64,000 nt of DNA from a bacterium (GTDB lineage Bacteria; Bdellovibrionota_C; UBA2361; RFPC01), in NCBI GenBank assembly GCA_030428205.1, contig JAUIBK010000013.1:17381-81380 (forward strand), read 5' to 3'. A program made the translations under genes and the position numbers. Under the pieces are notes generated by a model, which worked only from the letters and a program-made list of their open reading frames with translations, made no database searches and was not told the origin of the DNA. Shown here piece by piece: positions 16,819-24,929 of this stretch. Positions within the stretch are counted from its first letter, which is position 1, and every line of letters starts with the position of its first letter.

Positions 16819-17574
16819 TTAATTACAAGGTTCAAAACACTTCGTCGCTTGACAAATTTTCAAACATCCGATCGCACCATAGCGAACGTGATCGTGTGAC
16901 GATGAGGGAACAGCGCAGATAGTTTGACACTCTTGAAGAGATTCATCTTTACACCGCAGGCATTTTGTTCTTCCAGGATTGAGTCCTTCTTTTGCGGCAT
17001 CTGCATGGTTCGCAGATGGGCACCGTTGTTCCAGACACGATCTTCTACATCGAGCCTTGCTCGCGCTTGAGCCGTCTTTGCACTGAGAAGAGCAGTCATT
17101 ACTTTCAATCTCGAGGCAAAAGAGTCCATCTTCTGTGTTATGCTTCGACGCTTGGAGAGGAGTTGTGTCACAACGATTTGAAAGACACGATTCAGTACAA
17201 CTATGAAAGGCATCACCAAATTTGAATCGACAACTATCTTTACAAGAGCTTTTCATCTCGGGTGTGCATGGTTGAGATGTAGGATCAACGGTAAAATCAT
17301 CCACTGGAGTGCTCAGGCTCGATGGTGGTGTAGGGGTATTCAAGGTCCAATCTTGGGATGATGTTGGTGTGGGAGTTGGGGTTGAGACAACCCAGTCATC
17401 TACAGGAGCAGAACAGGACAGTTTAGCACACAGCTTTAAGCAACCTTCGAGTGCAAGATCGTCGTGTTGTTTGCAGATTTTACGGCATTCAGCTGATTCT
17501 GTGCACTCTTGGGCAAAGAGAGCTTGTGATATGCACAGGCACAGAAGGAGGGGTATGGCGTGGAGTGCTCTCAT
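16819..17574 (-). CDS. Secreted Cys-rich protein with four Cys modules
   Basis: 251 residues. Signal peptide MRALHAIPLLLCLCISQALFAQ. The mature part contains four modules, each built around two short Cys spacings, roughly C-x3-C ... C-x3-C-x4-C: CRKICKQHDDLALEGCLKLC; CKDSCRFKFGDAFHSCTESC; CSSQCKDGSSASKARCRRSC; CQTICAVPSSSHDHVRYGAIGCLKIC (shown in part). Modules 1 and 2 are joined by Thr/Pro linkers (TPTPTPTSSQDW). The pattern suggests disulfide-linked helical hairpins. No known family is recognised. It resembles in style the small C-x3-C peptide at 13735. Confidence 0.65.
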   Translation of the reverse strand: MRALHAIPLLLCLCISQALFAQECTESAECRKICKQHDDLALEGCLKLCAKLSCSAPVDDWVVSTPTPTPTSSQDWTLNTPTPPSSLSTPVDDFTVDPTSQPCTPEMKSSCKDSCRFKFGDAFHSCTESCLSNRCDTTPLQASKHNTEDGLFCLEIESNDCSSQCKDGSSASKARCRRSCLEQRCPSANHADAAKEGLNPGRTKCLRCKDESLQECQTICAVPSSSHDHVRYGAIGCLKICQATKCFEPCN

Positions 17575-17713
17575 AGAGAGATAGTGTAAACCAAGTTTTC
17601 GTTACCGGAAAGCACCTCAGAGCTGTTGATAACTCTCTGATGAATTCTTTTTCTGTTTTTTACAGTAAAAGAGTATACTCGCATCGACGCATTCATAGAG
17701 AAGGGATTTTCAT

Positions 17714-18106
17714 ATGGCCTTACAAATTACAGATATCATGACACCATGTCCCAATACGATTGAATCACATAAATGTGTTGGGGATGCGAAGCAGATTATG
17801 GAAATCGGTGGGATTCGCCACCTGCCTGTTGTTGAAGAGGGGGATTTGATAGGCGTTCTCTCGGAGCGAGAGGTGCAGTTAGCAGAGATTGTGGAAAAGG
17901 CAATGGGAGGTATGCCGCGTGTTGGTGAGATCTGCAAACGAGATCCTCATATAGTGTTTGATGATACACCTCTTTCCGAAATCGCTGCTCAAATGGCTGA
18001 GCGAAAAATTGATTGCACTCTTATTGCAGATAAAAATGCTGGTTTAGTTGGTATTTTTACAACCGTTGATGCTTGTCGATCGATTCAGATTCTCTTGGAG
18101 GGATAA
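17714..18106 (+). CDS. CBS-domain pair protein
   Basis: 130 residues made of two CBS motifs: IMTPCPNTIESHKCVGDAKQIMEIGGIRHLPVVEEGDLIGVLSERE (about 7-53) and the second from CKRDPHIVFDDTPLSEIAAQM to GIFTTVDACRSI. Such stand-alone pairs bind adenine nucleotides and act as sensors. The start has a good purine-rich site (GAAGGG). Monocistronic, followed by an inverted-repeat terminator at 18131. Confidence 0.85.
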   Translation: MALQITDIMTPCPNTIESHKCVGDAKQIMEIGGIRHLPVVEEGDLIGVLSEREVQLAEIVEKAMGGMPRVGEICKRDPHIVFDDTPLSEIAAQMAERKIDCTLIADKNAGLVGIFTTVDACRSIQILLEG

Positions 18107-18130
18107 TATTTCGATATATCTTGTGGCCAA

Positions 18131-18185
18131 TTCTTGCTCTCAAGAAAGATCTGCGTTTCTGATTTTATTCAAGGAAGAGCAAGAA
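18131..18185 (+). terminator. Inverted repeat after the CBS gene
   Basis: TTCTTGCTCT (18131-18140) faces AGAGCAAGAA (18176-18185), perfect 10-bp arms with a 35-base loop, followed by AAAA. Probably a stem ending the CBS transcript; there is no clear U-run. Confidence 0.4.
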
Positions 18186-18200
18186 AAATGGTTCATGATC

Positions 18201-18445
18201 TATACTCCCCGCACTTGAAATTACCGGTTCAATGAGTAGCGGTAGCGGGGAGTATCCCCCGCCCGTCTTCGCCAAAGGCTACGACGTGGTCCTTAAGAGC
18301 TCAGGTCACGACGAAGCTCGAAGAGCGTAGTCGGAGAGGGAAGATACATACCCCCGCCAAAAAGCGATAAGGCCTGACCAGGTCCTTTCCACAAGAAGTG
18401 CCTCTGTTTATCGAAGCTAGGCATTTTCATTTGCGGGGGGTATAG
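18201..18445. repeat. Palindromic element D (TATACTCCCC-type ends)
   Basis: The left hairpin is ATACTCCCCGC (18202-18212) with GCGGGGAGTAT (18245-18255). The core at 18256-18340 is nearly identical to the core of elements A-C. The right hairpin is TACCCCCGC (18349-18357) with GCGGGGGGTA (18433-18442). The core is thus shared with A-C while the flanking hairpins belong to a different type. It fills the gap between convergent genes, and its right end encodes the last residues and stop codon of trmB. Confidence 0.85.
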
Positions 18446-19118
18446 AACAAGCAAACGAATAGAGCTTATGCCCACTCCTCACATATTTTCTCTCAAATGG
18501 AGTAATCGGCTTCCCGCACTCAAAAATATGCATTCTTCCTTGATGTTTGCCACCAACTCGAACAGCCAATGCAAACTCTTCAACATATGTATGCCAATTT
18601 GATCTCAGCTCGATAGAATCAGAAATCTGCAGTAACGCGGCAAAGGCCGGGTGCCCATGCCACCGTCTCTGAAAGTGTTTTGGCTTTGGCCAAGGGTTGG
18701 GATAGAGAAGGTAGTGCTTCTTCATTGTTATCGAGTGCTCCGCAAAGAGCCTCCACAAGTCTGTTGCCTCAGCTCTGATGATAAGAGCGTTTTCGGGGGC
18801 TCGCCCTACTTCTTTTTTGAATGAGTTCTTGTAGGATGCGTGGCGGGTTGTTCTTAGGGCAGACTTATCAATGCCAATCACAAGAGCTTCTGAGTTCTCA
18901 TGTGCCAGTCTTAGAGTGCTTTCTCCGACTCCACAACCTGAATCAAGTATCAGTGCGCCTGAATGGGAGTTGAGGAGAGGAAGTAATTTTTCAAAACACT
19001 CCCTACTGTATGAGGCGATGGGTTTGAGGTAGGGAGTTTGTAAGTGGCGCGCAACAATCCGACGTGTATGTTCATAGCAAGAATCTTGCGGTGAGTGTAC
19101 TTGACGACTTTGCTCCAT
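18417..19118 (-). CDS. trmB: tRNA (guanine-N7-)-methyltransferase
   Basis: 233 residues. The SAM-binding motif is LILDSGCGVGESTLRLA (about residues 60-77). The TrmB hallmark LLYPNPWPKPKHFQRRWHGH (about 138-157) contains the catalytic Asn-Pro-Trp region. TrmB forms m7G46 in tRNA variable loops. The final ten or so residues (SIPPANENA) and the stop are read from repeat element D, so the native C-terminus has been replaced. The start is 27 bp from the divergent aminotransferase start. Confidence 0.85.
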   Translation of the reverse strand: MEQSRQVHSPQDSCYEHTRRIVARHLQTPYLKPIASYSRECFEKLLPLLNSHSGALILDSGCGVGESTLRLAHENSEALVIGIDKSALRTTRHASYKNSFKKEVGRAPENALIIRAEATDLWRLFAEHSITMKKHYLLYPNPWPKPKHFQRRWHGHPAFAALLQISDSIELRSNWHTYVEEFALAVRVGGKHQGRMHIFECGKPITPFERKYVRSGHKLYSFACSIPPANENA

Positions 19119-19145
19119 GGCAGAATGAGCGTATCATATCCTTCT

Positions 19146-20366
19146 ATGAAGACGAATACTCCGCTACGCCCTCTGTCGCAGAGAGCTCGAAAAACTCCTC
19201 CCTCGCCGATTCGACGACTGAGTGGCCTTGCTGAGCAGGCCAAGCAGGGAGGGGCGAAGGTGCATCATTTAAATATCGGTCAACCCGATATTGTTTCACC
19301 AAATGAGTTTCTCGCCTCTCTCCCCCGGTACGCTGACAAGGTCGTTGCCTATGAAGCCTCTCAAGGGAGCCAGATCCTCAGAGAAAATTGGTCTCACTAC
19401 ATGAACGACCTCTTGTCTCTCTCCACACAACCCAACAACTTTTTGATTACCATGGGAGCAAGCGAAGCTCTCATCTTTCTCTTTATGGCCCTCTGTGATG
19501 CAGAAGATGAGATCCTCATCTTTGATCCAACCTATGCCAATTACATTGGATTTGCGGCTCTTACAGGGGTAAATCTTGTGCCTGTTCACAGTGCCTTAGA
19601 TGATGGCTTTTGTTTGCCGGGAATTGATCAAATTGTCTCCAGTCTCAGTGATAAGACTCGAGCTATCTTGCTATGTAATCCTAATAATCCAACCGGTACG
19701 ACGTATTCTCGAGATGAGCTCGAAATGTTGCTCAATCTGTGTGAAGAGAGAAATCTCTATCTTGTGGTTGATGAGACATACAGGGAGATAGTTTTTGATG
19801 GGAGAGCTCCTCTCTCGATACTCCACCTTGCACCTAAGAATAAACGCATAGCAATTGTTGATAGCCTCTCAAAGCGATTTAGTCTTTGTGGTGCACGAAT
19901 TGGGTGTCTCTATTCCGAAAATGAAGTGCTGATCGAAAAATGCCTCAGTATGGCTCAAGCCCGCTTGTCTGCCCCTTCGGTTGAACAGTTTGCTGCCTCA
20001 GAGCTCCTTCAGTCAGTTGATGCGCAATATCTTGAAGATGCACGCAACGAATACGAGAAGCGTCGAGATGCGTTGTGTGCAAGGTTAAGTGAAATCGAGG
20101 GGGTTACTTTTCATACACCCGGAGGTGCTTTTTATGCTGTCGTACGCCTGCCAATTGAAAATGCTGAAGATTTCTCTTCCTATCTCTTACGAGAGTTTCG
20201 AGACAACGGAGAGACTCTGTTTGTTGCACCAGCGGCTGGGTTCTATATGGGCGCTGGCCGTGGGCTTAATAAAGTGCGTATCGCATTTGTGCTCACTGAA
20301 GACACCCTTGGAAGAGCAGGAGATATCCTTGAAGCTGGCTTACAAGCTTATAGAAAGAAAGGCTAA
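19146..20366 (+). CDS. PLP-dependent aminotransferase, class I
   Basis: 406 residues from the ATG at 19146 (in-frame starts at 19095 and 19125 are possible but add unconserved sequence). Class I/AspC-like features are LNIGQPDI, TMGASEAL, NPNNPTGTTYSRDEL, VVDETYREIVFDG and SLSKRFSLCGARIGCL, where the Lys in DSLSKRF is the PLP Schiff-base lysine. It ends with the substrate-carboxylate Arg region KVRIAFV. Specificity cannot be read. The stop overlaps the next gene by one base. Confidence 0.88.
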   Translation: MKTNTPLRPLSQRARKTPPSPIRRLSGLAEQAKQGGAKVHHLNIGQPDIVSPNEFLASLPRYADKVVAYEASQGSQILRENWSHYMNDLLSLSTQPNNFLITMGASEALIFLFMALCDAEDEILIFDPTYANYIGFAALTGVNLVPVHSALDDGFCLPGIDQIVSSLSDKTRAILLCNPNNPTGTTYSRDELEMLLNLCEERNLYLVVDETYREIVFDGRAPLSILHLAPKNKRIAIVDSLSKRFSLCGARIGCLYSENEVLIEKCLSMAQARLSAPSVEQFAASELLQSVDAQYLEDARNEYEKRRDALCARLSEIEGVTFHTPGGAFYAVVRLPIENAEDFSSYLLREFRDNGETLFVAPAAGFYMGAGRGLNKVRIAFVLTEDTLGRAGDILEAGLQAYRKKG

Positions 20367-20653
20367 TGGATGACTTAGAAGCTCTTCATGAGCGGCTCAA
20401 CATTCTTGAGAACTCTCTCAAAAAGATTACAGAACGTAACCTGCGTGTAGAGGCGGACAAAGCCTGGGAGACCTCTTTTCTTCGTATTGGCTTTGTTACC
20501 TTTATTACTTATGTTTGTACGGCGTTTGTTTTTTGGCTCATTGGGGTTGAGCTGTACATGAGAAACGCCCTCATACCAACTCTTGGATATCTTCTTTCAA
20601 CACAATCTTTGAGCTTGCTACGGAGTTGGTGGATTTCACACCGGAATTCTTGA
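20366..20653 (+). CDS. Small conserved two-span membrane protein
   Basis: 95 residues. A short N-terminal coiled coil (ALHERLNILENSLKKITERN) is followed by RVEADKAWETSFLR and two hydrophobic spans (IGFVTFITYVCTAFVFWLIGV and ALIPTLGYLLSTQSL). The combination KAWETS - span - IGV - NA-x-[IV]-PT-x-G-[FY]-x-LST is a recurrent pattern I recall from small uncharacterised proteins of diverse, often uncultured, bacteria. Function unknown. Start ATG overlaps the aminotransferase stop (TAATG), so it is translationally coupled. Confidence 0.7.
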   Translation: MDDLEALHERLNILENSLKKITERNLRVEADKAWETSFLRIGFVTFITYVCTAFVFWLIGVELYMRNALIPTLGYLLSTQSLSLLRSWWISHRNS

Positions 20654-20774
20654 GTTTTGTAGACTCCATCTCCTCATAATCTCGGGCTGAGGGGTTAAGT
20701 ATCATTTCGCATAAAACTGGCATAACACCTAAGTGAGCATAGCTGTGTCTAAGGGATAGGATAGTAGAGCTACG

Positions 20775-21733
20775 ATGCCAGAATTCACAATTGAAAAATC
20801 GCTTCAAGAAGTCACACAGATTCAACACACGGAACAAGATTTACGTGACCTCAAGGGTGTTGGATTACAAGATACCGTAAACAACATGAGTGTGAGAGAC
20901 CTCCTACGTGAGAGTGAGCATCTTAAGCAGCGTGTGATGCCTGGCCAGTGTGAAGAGCTTGAAGCTAAAGTTGACGCAACGGTAGAGACTGCAAGACAGC
21001 TTGGCGATAAGGCCACCGAGATTATTGATGAAGTAGGAGTCGAAAATCTCGACCCTGATACTGTTGAAAAGCTTGTTGGTGTTCTTAATCTTTCTCCAGA
21101 GCAGCGACAGGAGCTCCTTCAGGGTATTGAGCAAGGTAGTGACGAAGCCGTAGCCACTTTTCAAGCGATGCTCGAAGAGGCTATTGAGGATGGAGCCGAT
21201 CCGGAAGTGGCATATGCTATTGCTGCAGTCCTTTTGGACGATCCCAACATCCCTGCTCATGTAAAAGAAGAGCTACGTCAGCTAGCAAAAGAACTCGTTG
21301 AACACATCAAAGAGCTTCGTGACCTCTTAGAAGATGCCCTTTTGCGTGAGGCCCTGAAGGATTCTCAACCTTTTGGACAAGAGATACGTCAGGCCAAGAA
21401 GACGACTCGTTGTTACGACTCCTCTTGGAGGATGATCCATACGAGTGGTGCCTTGAGCTTGCAAAGCATCTCGATGATGTTATTACGGGAAAGGCCTTCG
21501 AAAAGGATGAGAAGAATCTTTCAGAGCAGATGGCTCTTGAGCGAGAGGAGCAGCGTCTTGAGGAAGCTGCAAAAGATGTCAATGAAGCGATTCTTGCTTT
21601 ACGACAAGATATCCTCCTAGCCTCAAGCCCAGAAGAAGTAGCCTCAATAAAAGATCAAGTTTCACGATTTGCTGCGGCAGAGCGCAACGTGAAAACACGC
21701 CTTTCCTCTGTACGCGGTAGAATGGCGGCTTAA
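20775..21733 (+). pseudogene. Frameshifted acidic helical protein gene
   Basis: From 20775 the first frame encodes a coherent acidic helical protein (ETARQLGDKATEII, LSPEQRQELLQGIEQGSDEA, EDGADPEVAYAIAAVL) up to about residue 210. After that the same frame turns Ser/Arg/Met-rich and ends at 21620. A second frame, open from 21350, continues the acidic helical character (LRLLLEDDPYEWCLELAKHLDD, ALEREEQRLEEAAKDVNEA) to 21733. The switch, a one-base loss or equivalent between 21350 and 21412, is best explained as a frameshift mutation or assembly error in one gene of about 319 codons. Function unknown. Confidence 0.65.
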
Positions 21734-21862
21734 TCACAGCCAGGAAGCTCTCTGAGCTCTGTTTCCAATAGATGTCCAACACAGAGATCCCAGAGAATGT
21801 AGGAGTTATAACTACCCTTCACGATTCCTGGAACTTGTCCGAACAATACGCGCTACTAATTA

Positions 21863-21931
21863 AATCTCGGTGCTCTCGGTGAACTTGGTGGTGAAAAGAA
21901 ACAAAAGTGAACCACCGAGCTCACCGAGATA
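21863..21931. repeat. CTCGGTG-type inverted repeat
   Basis: ATCTCGGTG (from 21864) and a second CTCGGTG, then TGGTGGT, face ACCACC-GAG-CTCACCGAGAT ending at 21930. The arms are about 25 bp long with a few mismatches, around an A-rich loop. It is probably part of the transcription end of the frameshifted gene, or a separate dispersed palindrome. Confidence 0.6.
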
Positions 21932-21956
21932 TTTCGGGCAAGTTTATAAAATTAGA

Positions 21957-22180
21957 CTAGTGCTATGACCAAGAAGTTTTTTCACTTCGTTCAACCCCTT
22001 TCTGGTCATAGCACTAGCCAGCCGTATTGTCCCTCTCCGACTATGCTCTTCGAGCTTCGTCGTGACCTGAACTCGCAGGACCACGTCGTAGCTTTAGCGA
22101 AGACGGGCGGGGGTATTCGTCATTCGGCGAAAAAGTGTTCCTTCCCGTTGGGTGAAAAAACTTTTTTGTCGGAACACTAG
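21957..22180. repeat. Palindromic element, copy B (CTAG ends)
   Basis: 224 bp, inverted relative to copy A. It starts CTAGTGCTATGACC and ends TCGGAACACTAG. The GGTCATAGCACTAG hairpin, the core (CCCTCTCCGACTATGCTCTTCG ... GCGAAGACGGGCGG, shown in part) and the terminal GTTCC/GGAAC hairpin are all nearly identical to copy A. It sits between the convergent frameshifted gene and recA. Confidence 0.85.
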
Positions 22181-22230
22181 TAATTAGCCTAATACACAAA
22201 CATACAATTTGAGCTGAGGCCTAGAGAGCA

Positions 22231-23346
22231 TCACTCATTCGCAGCTTTTTTCTTGATTGGTCCCTTCTTCTGTTGTGAAGTCTCGCTATTCTTCGCTGTG
22301 TCATCTGCAGAAGCGAGCTTAAGAGGTGCTTTGCCTTCTGGAGACTCAGTCGACTCCTCTTCATTTCCGATGCCAAGCGTCGAAAGAATGAGGCTTCTGA
22401 TCTCTTGAGCAACTTCAGGATTTTCTTTTAAGAACACTTTGGATCCTTCACGGCCCTGGCCAAGGCGTTCTCCTTTATATGAATACCAAGCCCCTGCTTT
22501 ATCAACAATTCCTTTGTCGACGCCGATATCAAGAATTTCACCAACCTGGCTAATACCTTCGTTAAAGATGATGTCGAACTCAGCTTGGCGAAATGGAGGA
22601 GCAACCTTGTTTTTCACAACCTTAACGCGTGCTCTATTTCCGGTAACTTCGGAATTGTCTTTGATAGAGCCAGTACGACGAATATCGAGTCGCACTGAGG
22701 AGTAGAATTTAAGAGCATTTCCTCCAGTAGTTGTTTCAGGTGAACCAAACATAACACCAATTTTCATACGTATTTGGTTGATAAAAAGAATTGTTGTTTT
22801 TGATTTTGAGGTAAGCCCAGTCAGCTTGCGGAGTGCTTTACTCATCAGTCGTGCGTGAAGCCCTACTTGCTGGTCACCCATCTCACCGTCGATCTCAGCT
22901 CGGGGAGTCAGTGCGGCGACAGAATCAACAACGACAAGATCTACTGAGTCAGAGAGAATAAGCGACTCGCATATTTCGAGGGCTTGTTCTCCGCAGTCAG
23001 GTTGGCTCACGAGAAGTTTGCTGGTGTCTACTCCAAGTTTCTTTGCGTACTGCACATCAAGAGCGTGTTCAGCATCAATAAAGACTACTGTTCCACCTTG
23101 TTTTTGACACTCTGCTGCCATATGGAGGGCAAGAGTGGTTTTTCCTGAAGATTCCGGTCCGTATATTTCACAGATTCGTCCTTTAGGGACTCCGCCAACT
23201 CCAAGAGCGATATCAAGCCCGAGGCTTCCCGTTGGTATAGCTTCGATCCCTTCGCTTGGAGTGTTTCCAAGATTCATTATGGCACCTTTGCCGTATTTTT
23301 TTTCGAGTTGGCTGATGGCGGTTTCAAGCGCTTTTGATTTATCCAT
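22231..23346 (-). CDS. recA: Recombinase RecA
   Basis: 371 residues. Walker [10 protein letters not shown] near residues 65-73, the RecA core motifs [29 protein letters not shown] and [22 protein letters not shown], and an extended, Lys-rich C-terminal tail. RecA carries out strand exchange and activates LexA self-cleavage. It follows lexA on the same strand after 77 bp with no obvious terminator between, so the two are probably cotranscribed. The start is preceded by AAGGACC. Confidence 0.98.
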   Translation of the reverse strand: MDKSKALETAISQLEKKYGKGAIMNLGNTPSEGIEAIPTGSLGLDIALGVGGVPKGRICEIYGPESSGKTTLALHMAAECQKQGGTVVFIDAEHALDVQYAKKLGVDTSKLLVSQPDCGEQALEICESLILSDSVDLVVVDSVAALTPRAEIDGEMGDQQVGLHARLMSKALRKLTGLTSKSKTTILFINQIRMKIGVMFGSPETTTGGNALKFYSSVRLDIRRTGSIKDNSEVTGNRARVKVVKNKVAPPFRQAEFDIIFNEGISQVGEILDIGVDKGIVDKAGAWYSYKGERLGQGREGSKVFLKENPEVAQEIRSLILSTLGIGNEEESTESPEGKAPLKLASADDTAKNSETSQQKKGPIKKKAANE

Positions 23347-23423
23347 TGTTGGTCCTTCGTTTTGTTTATGAATAAAAAATTAAAATTAAAAAGTCTTAGT
23401 TGAGGATACCTGAGTGGCAGATG

Positions 23424-24065
23424 TTAATGCATTTCTCGAATGACACCGATGAGCCTTCCTTGAACAGTTACTTCGTCTAGCGTCATTGGTTTCATCGATG
23501 AGTTTGCAGGGATGAGCATCACTTTTCCATTCTTTAGTCGTCGATATGTTTTTAAAGTTGCTGTTTCATCCTCAAGAAGTGCAACAACAATCTGGCCATT
23601 GTCAGCAGTCTCTTGCTTTTTAATGACGACCACATCGCCGTCACAAATATGCTCGTCGATCATTGAATTCCCACTTACTTCAAGGCAGTACACCTCTCCG
23701 CGGCCATCTATCATACTCGATGGAATATCAATCGTGGTTGGGTTTTCTATCGCTTCGATTGGCATTCCAGCAGCGATGACTCCAACAAGAGGAACCGCAG
23801 TTGGCCCAAGCTCTGGTGTCGTAATGTCAATAATCTCTAGGAGGCCATCGGCTCCTCGTCTGATAAACCCCTTGTCAGTAAGCCTTTCGAGGTGAAAGTG
23901 AGCTGTTGAGACGGATTTTACGCCTATGTGCCTTGCGATATCTTTGAGTGTTGGTGCAAAACCGTGCTCGGCGATGAAGTTGCGGAGAAATTCAAGAGTT
24001 TGGCGCTGAACAGGAGCAAGAGTACTCGAGGTAATCTGCGCTGAACTTTGAGGGGATTTACTCAT
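23424..24065 (-). CDS. lexA: LexA repressor
   Basis: 213 residues from the ATG at 24063-24065, preceded by GGGAG; an upstream in-frame start adds unconserved residues. The N-terminal winged helix is APTLKDIARHIGVKSVSTAHFHLERL. The cleavage bond is Ala-Gly in VGVIAAGMPIEA. The catalytic Ser is in EVSGNSMIDEHI and the Lys in ATLKTYRR. It represses SOS genes until RecA filaments trigger self-cleavage. Inverted TATACTAGAA-type repeats upstream are candidate operators. Confidence 0.95.
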   Translation of the reverse strand: MSKSPQSSAQITSSTLAPVQRQTLEFLRNFIAEHGFAPTLKDIARHIGVKSVSTAHFHLERLTDKGFIRRGADGLLEIIDITTPELGPTAVPLVGVIAAGMPIEAIENPTTIDIPSSMIDGRGEVYCLEVSGNSMIDEHICDGDVVVIKKQETADNGQIVVALLEDETATLKTYRRLKNGKVMLIPANSSMKPMTLDEVTVQGRLIGVIREMH

Positions 24066-24080
24066 TTTGTACTCCCAAAA

Positions 24081-24159
24081 TATACTAGAATAAGAAAAGC
24101 TAGTGAAAACAGCCAATTATATATTCGCTACAATTCTAATATATGCAATTATACTAGAA
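24081..24159. promoter_or_regulatory. Candidate LexA operator region
   Basis: TATACTAGAA occurs at 24081-24090 and again at 24150-24159. The second copy forms an inverted repeat with TTCTAATATA at 24134-24143 (spacer six). ACTAG (24084-24088) and CTAGT (24100-24104) form another. All lie in the lexA/response-regulator divergent gap. No CTGT-N8-ACAG or GAAC-N4-GTTC box is seen, so a lineage-specific operator is a reasonable guess. Confidence 0.35.
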
Positions 24160-24279
24160 ACAAGCAACCCCTTTTTGAGTAACTTTGTTCATTCTTTTCT
24201 CATTCCTGCCGACCTCACTATTGTGAGCGTGGTTTATTCAAAACCTCCAGAACGAATAAGACTAGGAATTTATTCAGCA

Positions 24280-24681
24280 ATGCCGAAGAAGAAGGTTAAA
24301 TTACTCGTTGTTGATGACCACGACAACTACTGTGAGCTTCTCGAGCAGTCAGCAGATATCTGGAGTGATACTCTTGAAATTGAATGTGAGTTCGTTGAGA
24401 GCGCCAAAGAGGCCTTTGAGCGTATCATCGACTTTACTCCAAACGTCATTATGGTCGATGCCTTCCTCTCAGATATGAACTACGTGGACTTTCTTGAACA
24501 ATGTCGGGAAGGTGGAACTCCTTTGATTGTGACTAGCTCTACGCAGTCTCCATCCATCGAGCGAAGTGTTGTCGAACGGGGTGCCAGGGCTTATATTCCT
24601 AAGACGGATGACCCGGATGAAATTGAGCTTTTGTTGCACCAGATAGCTCATTTCGCTGAAGAAGTTGACGCAACTCATTAG
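24280..24681 (+). CDS. Stand-alone response-regulator receiver protein
   Basis: 133 residues from the ATG at 24280. The longer frame from 24103 adds a hydrophobic stretch read from the lexA promoter region and is not preferred. Receiver landmarks are LLVVDDHDNY (acidic pair), the phospho-acceptor Asp in VIMVDAF, the Thr/Ser in IVTSS and the Lys in AYIPK. There is no output domain, so it signals by protein contact. No histidine kinase is adjacent. Confidence 0.8.
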   Translation: MPKKKVKLLVVDDHDNYCELLEQSADIWSDTLEIECEFVESAKEAFERIIDFTPNVIMVDAFLSDMNYVDFLEQCREGGTPLIVTSSTQSPSIERSVVERGARAYIPKTDDPDEIELLLHQIAHFAEEVDATH

Positions 24682-24722
24682 TCGCTTCTCTTCATTTTAA
24701 CTGTATTGCCTTACGAGGAGCT

Positions 24723-24929
24723 ATGCGCATACTTCTCATGTTTTTTCTCGTCCTTCTTTCGGGGTGCACTCAGGTTGCTTTCTATGAGAAGGAGCACTTC
24801 TCACACCACGTTATGCAGTTTGAGTCTGATTCAAGTGAGGCTCACTTTGAGCAGAAGGTTCTTTTCTCGAAAGAAGGCAGTGTCGGTGGCATTGGTGCAG
24901 GTGCTGGTGGAGGTTGTGGATGTTACTAA
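24723..24929 (+). CDS. DUF4266-like small lipoprotein
   Basis: 68 residues with a lipoprotein signal (MRILLMFFLVLLSGC) and a Gly/Cys-rich C-terminus GGIGAGAGGGCGCY, preceded by FEQKVLFSKEGS. This matches the DUF4266 pattern, in which a [FY]-x-SKE-x-[SA] block precedes a glycine tail ending GCGC. A GAGGAG site precedes the ATG. It opens a cluster with a DUF3570 barrel, a thioredoxin-like lipoprotein and ApbE. The role is unknown; the context implies extracytoplasmic redox or flavin chemistry. Confidence 0.8.
   Translation: MRILLMFFLVLLSGCTQVAFYEKEHFSHHVMQFESDSSEAHFEQKVLFSKEGSVGGIGAGAGGGCGCY

Noticed and set aside
21350..21412. Programmed -1 frameshift in the acidic helical gene
   Set aside because: No X-XXY-YYZ heptamer in the right frame and no clear downstream stimulator was found.
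20775..21620. Vague resemblance of the acidic helical protein to type III secretion gatekeepers (YopN/InvE)
   Set aside because: Only composition and helix content agree; no signature block is visible and no secretion genes are nearby.
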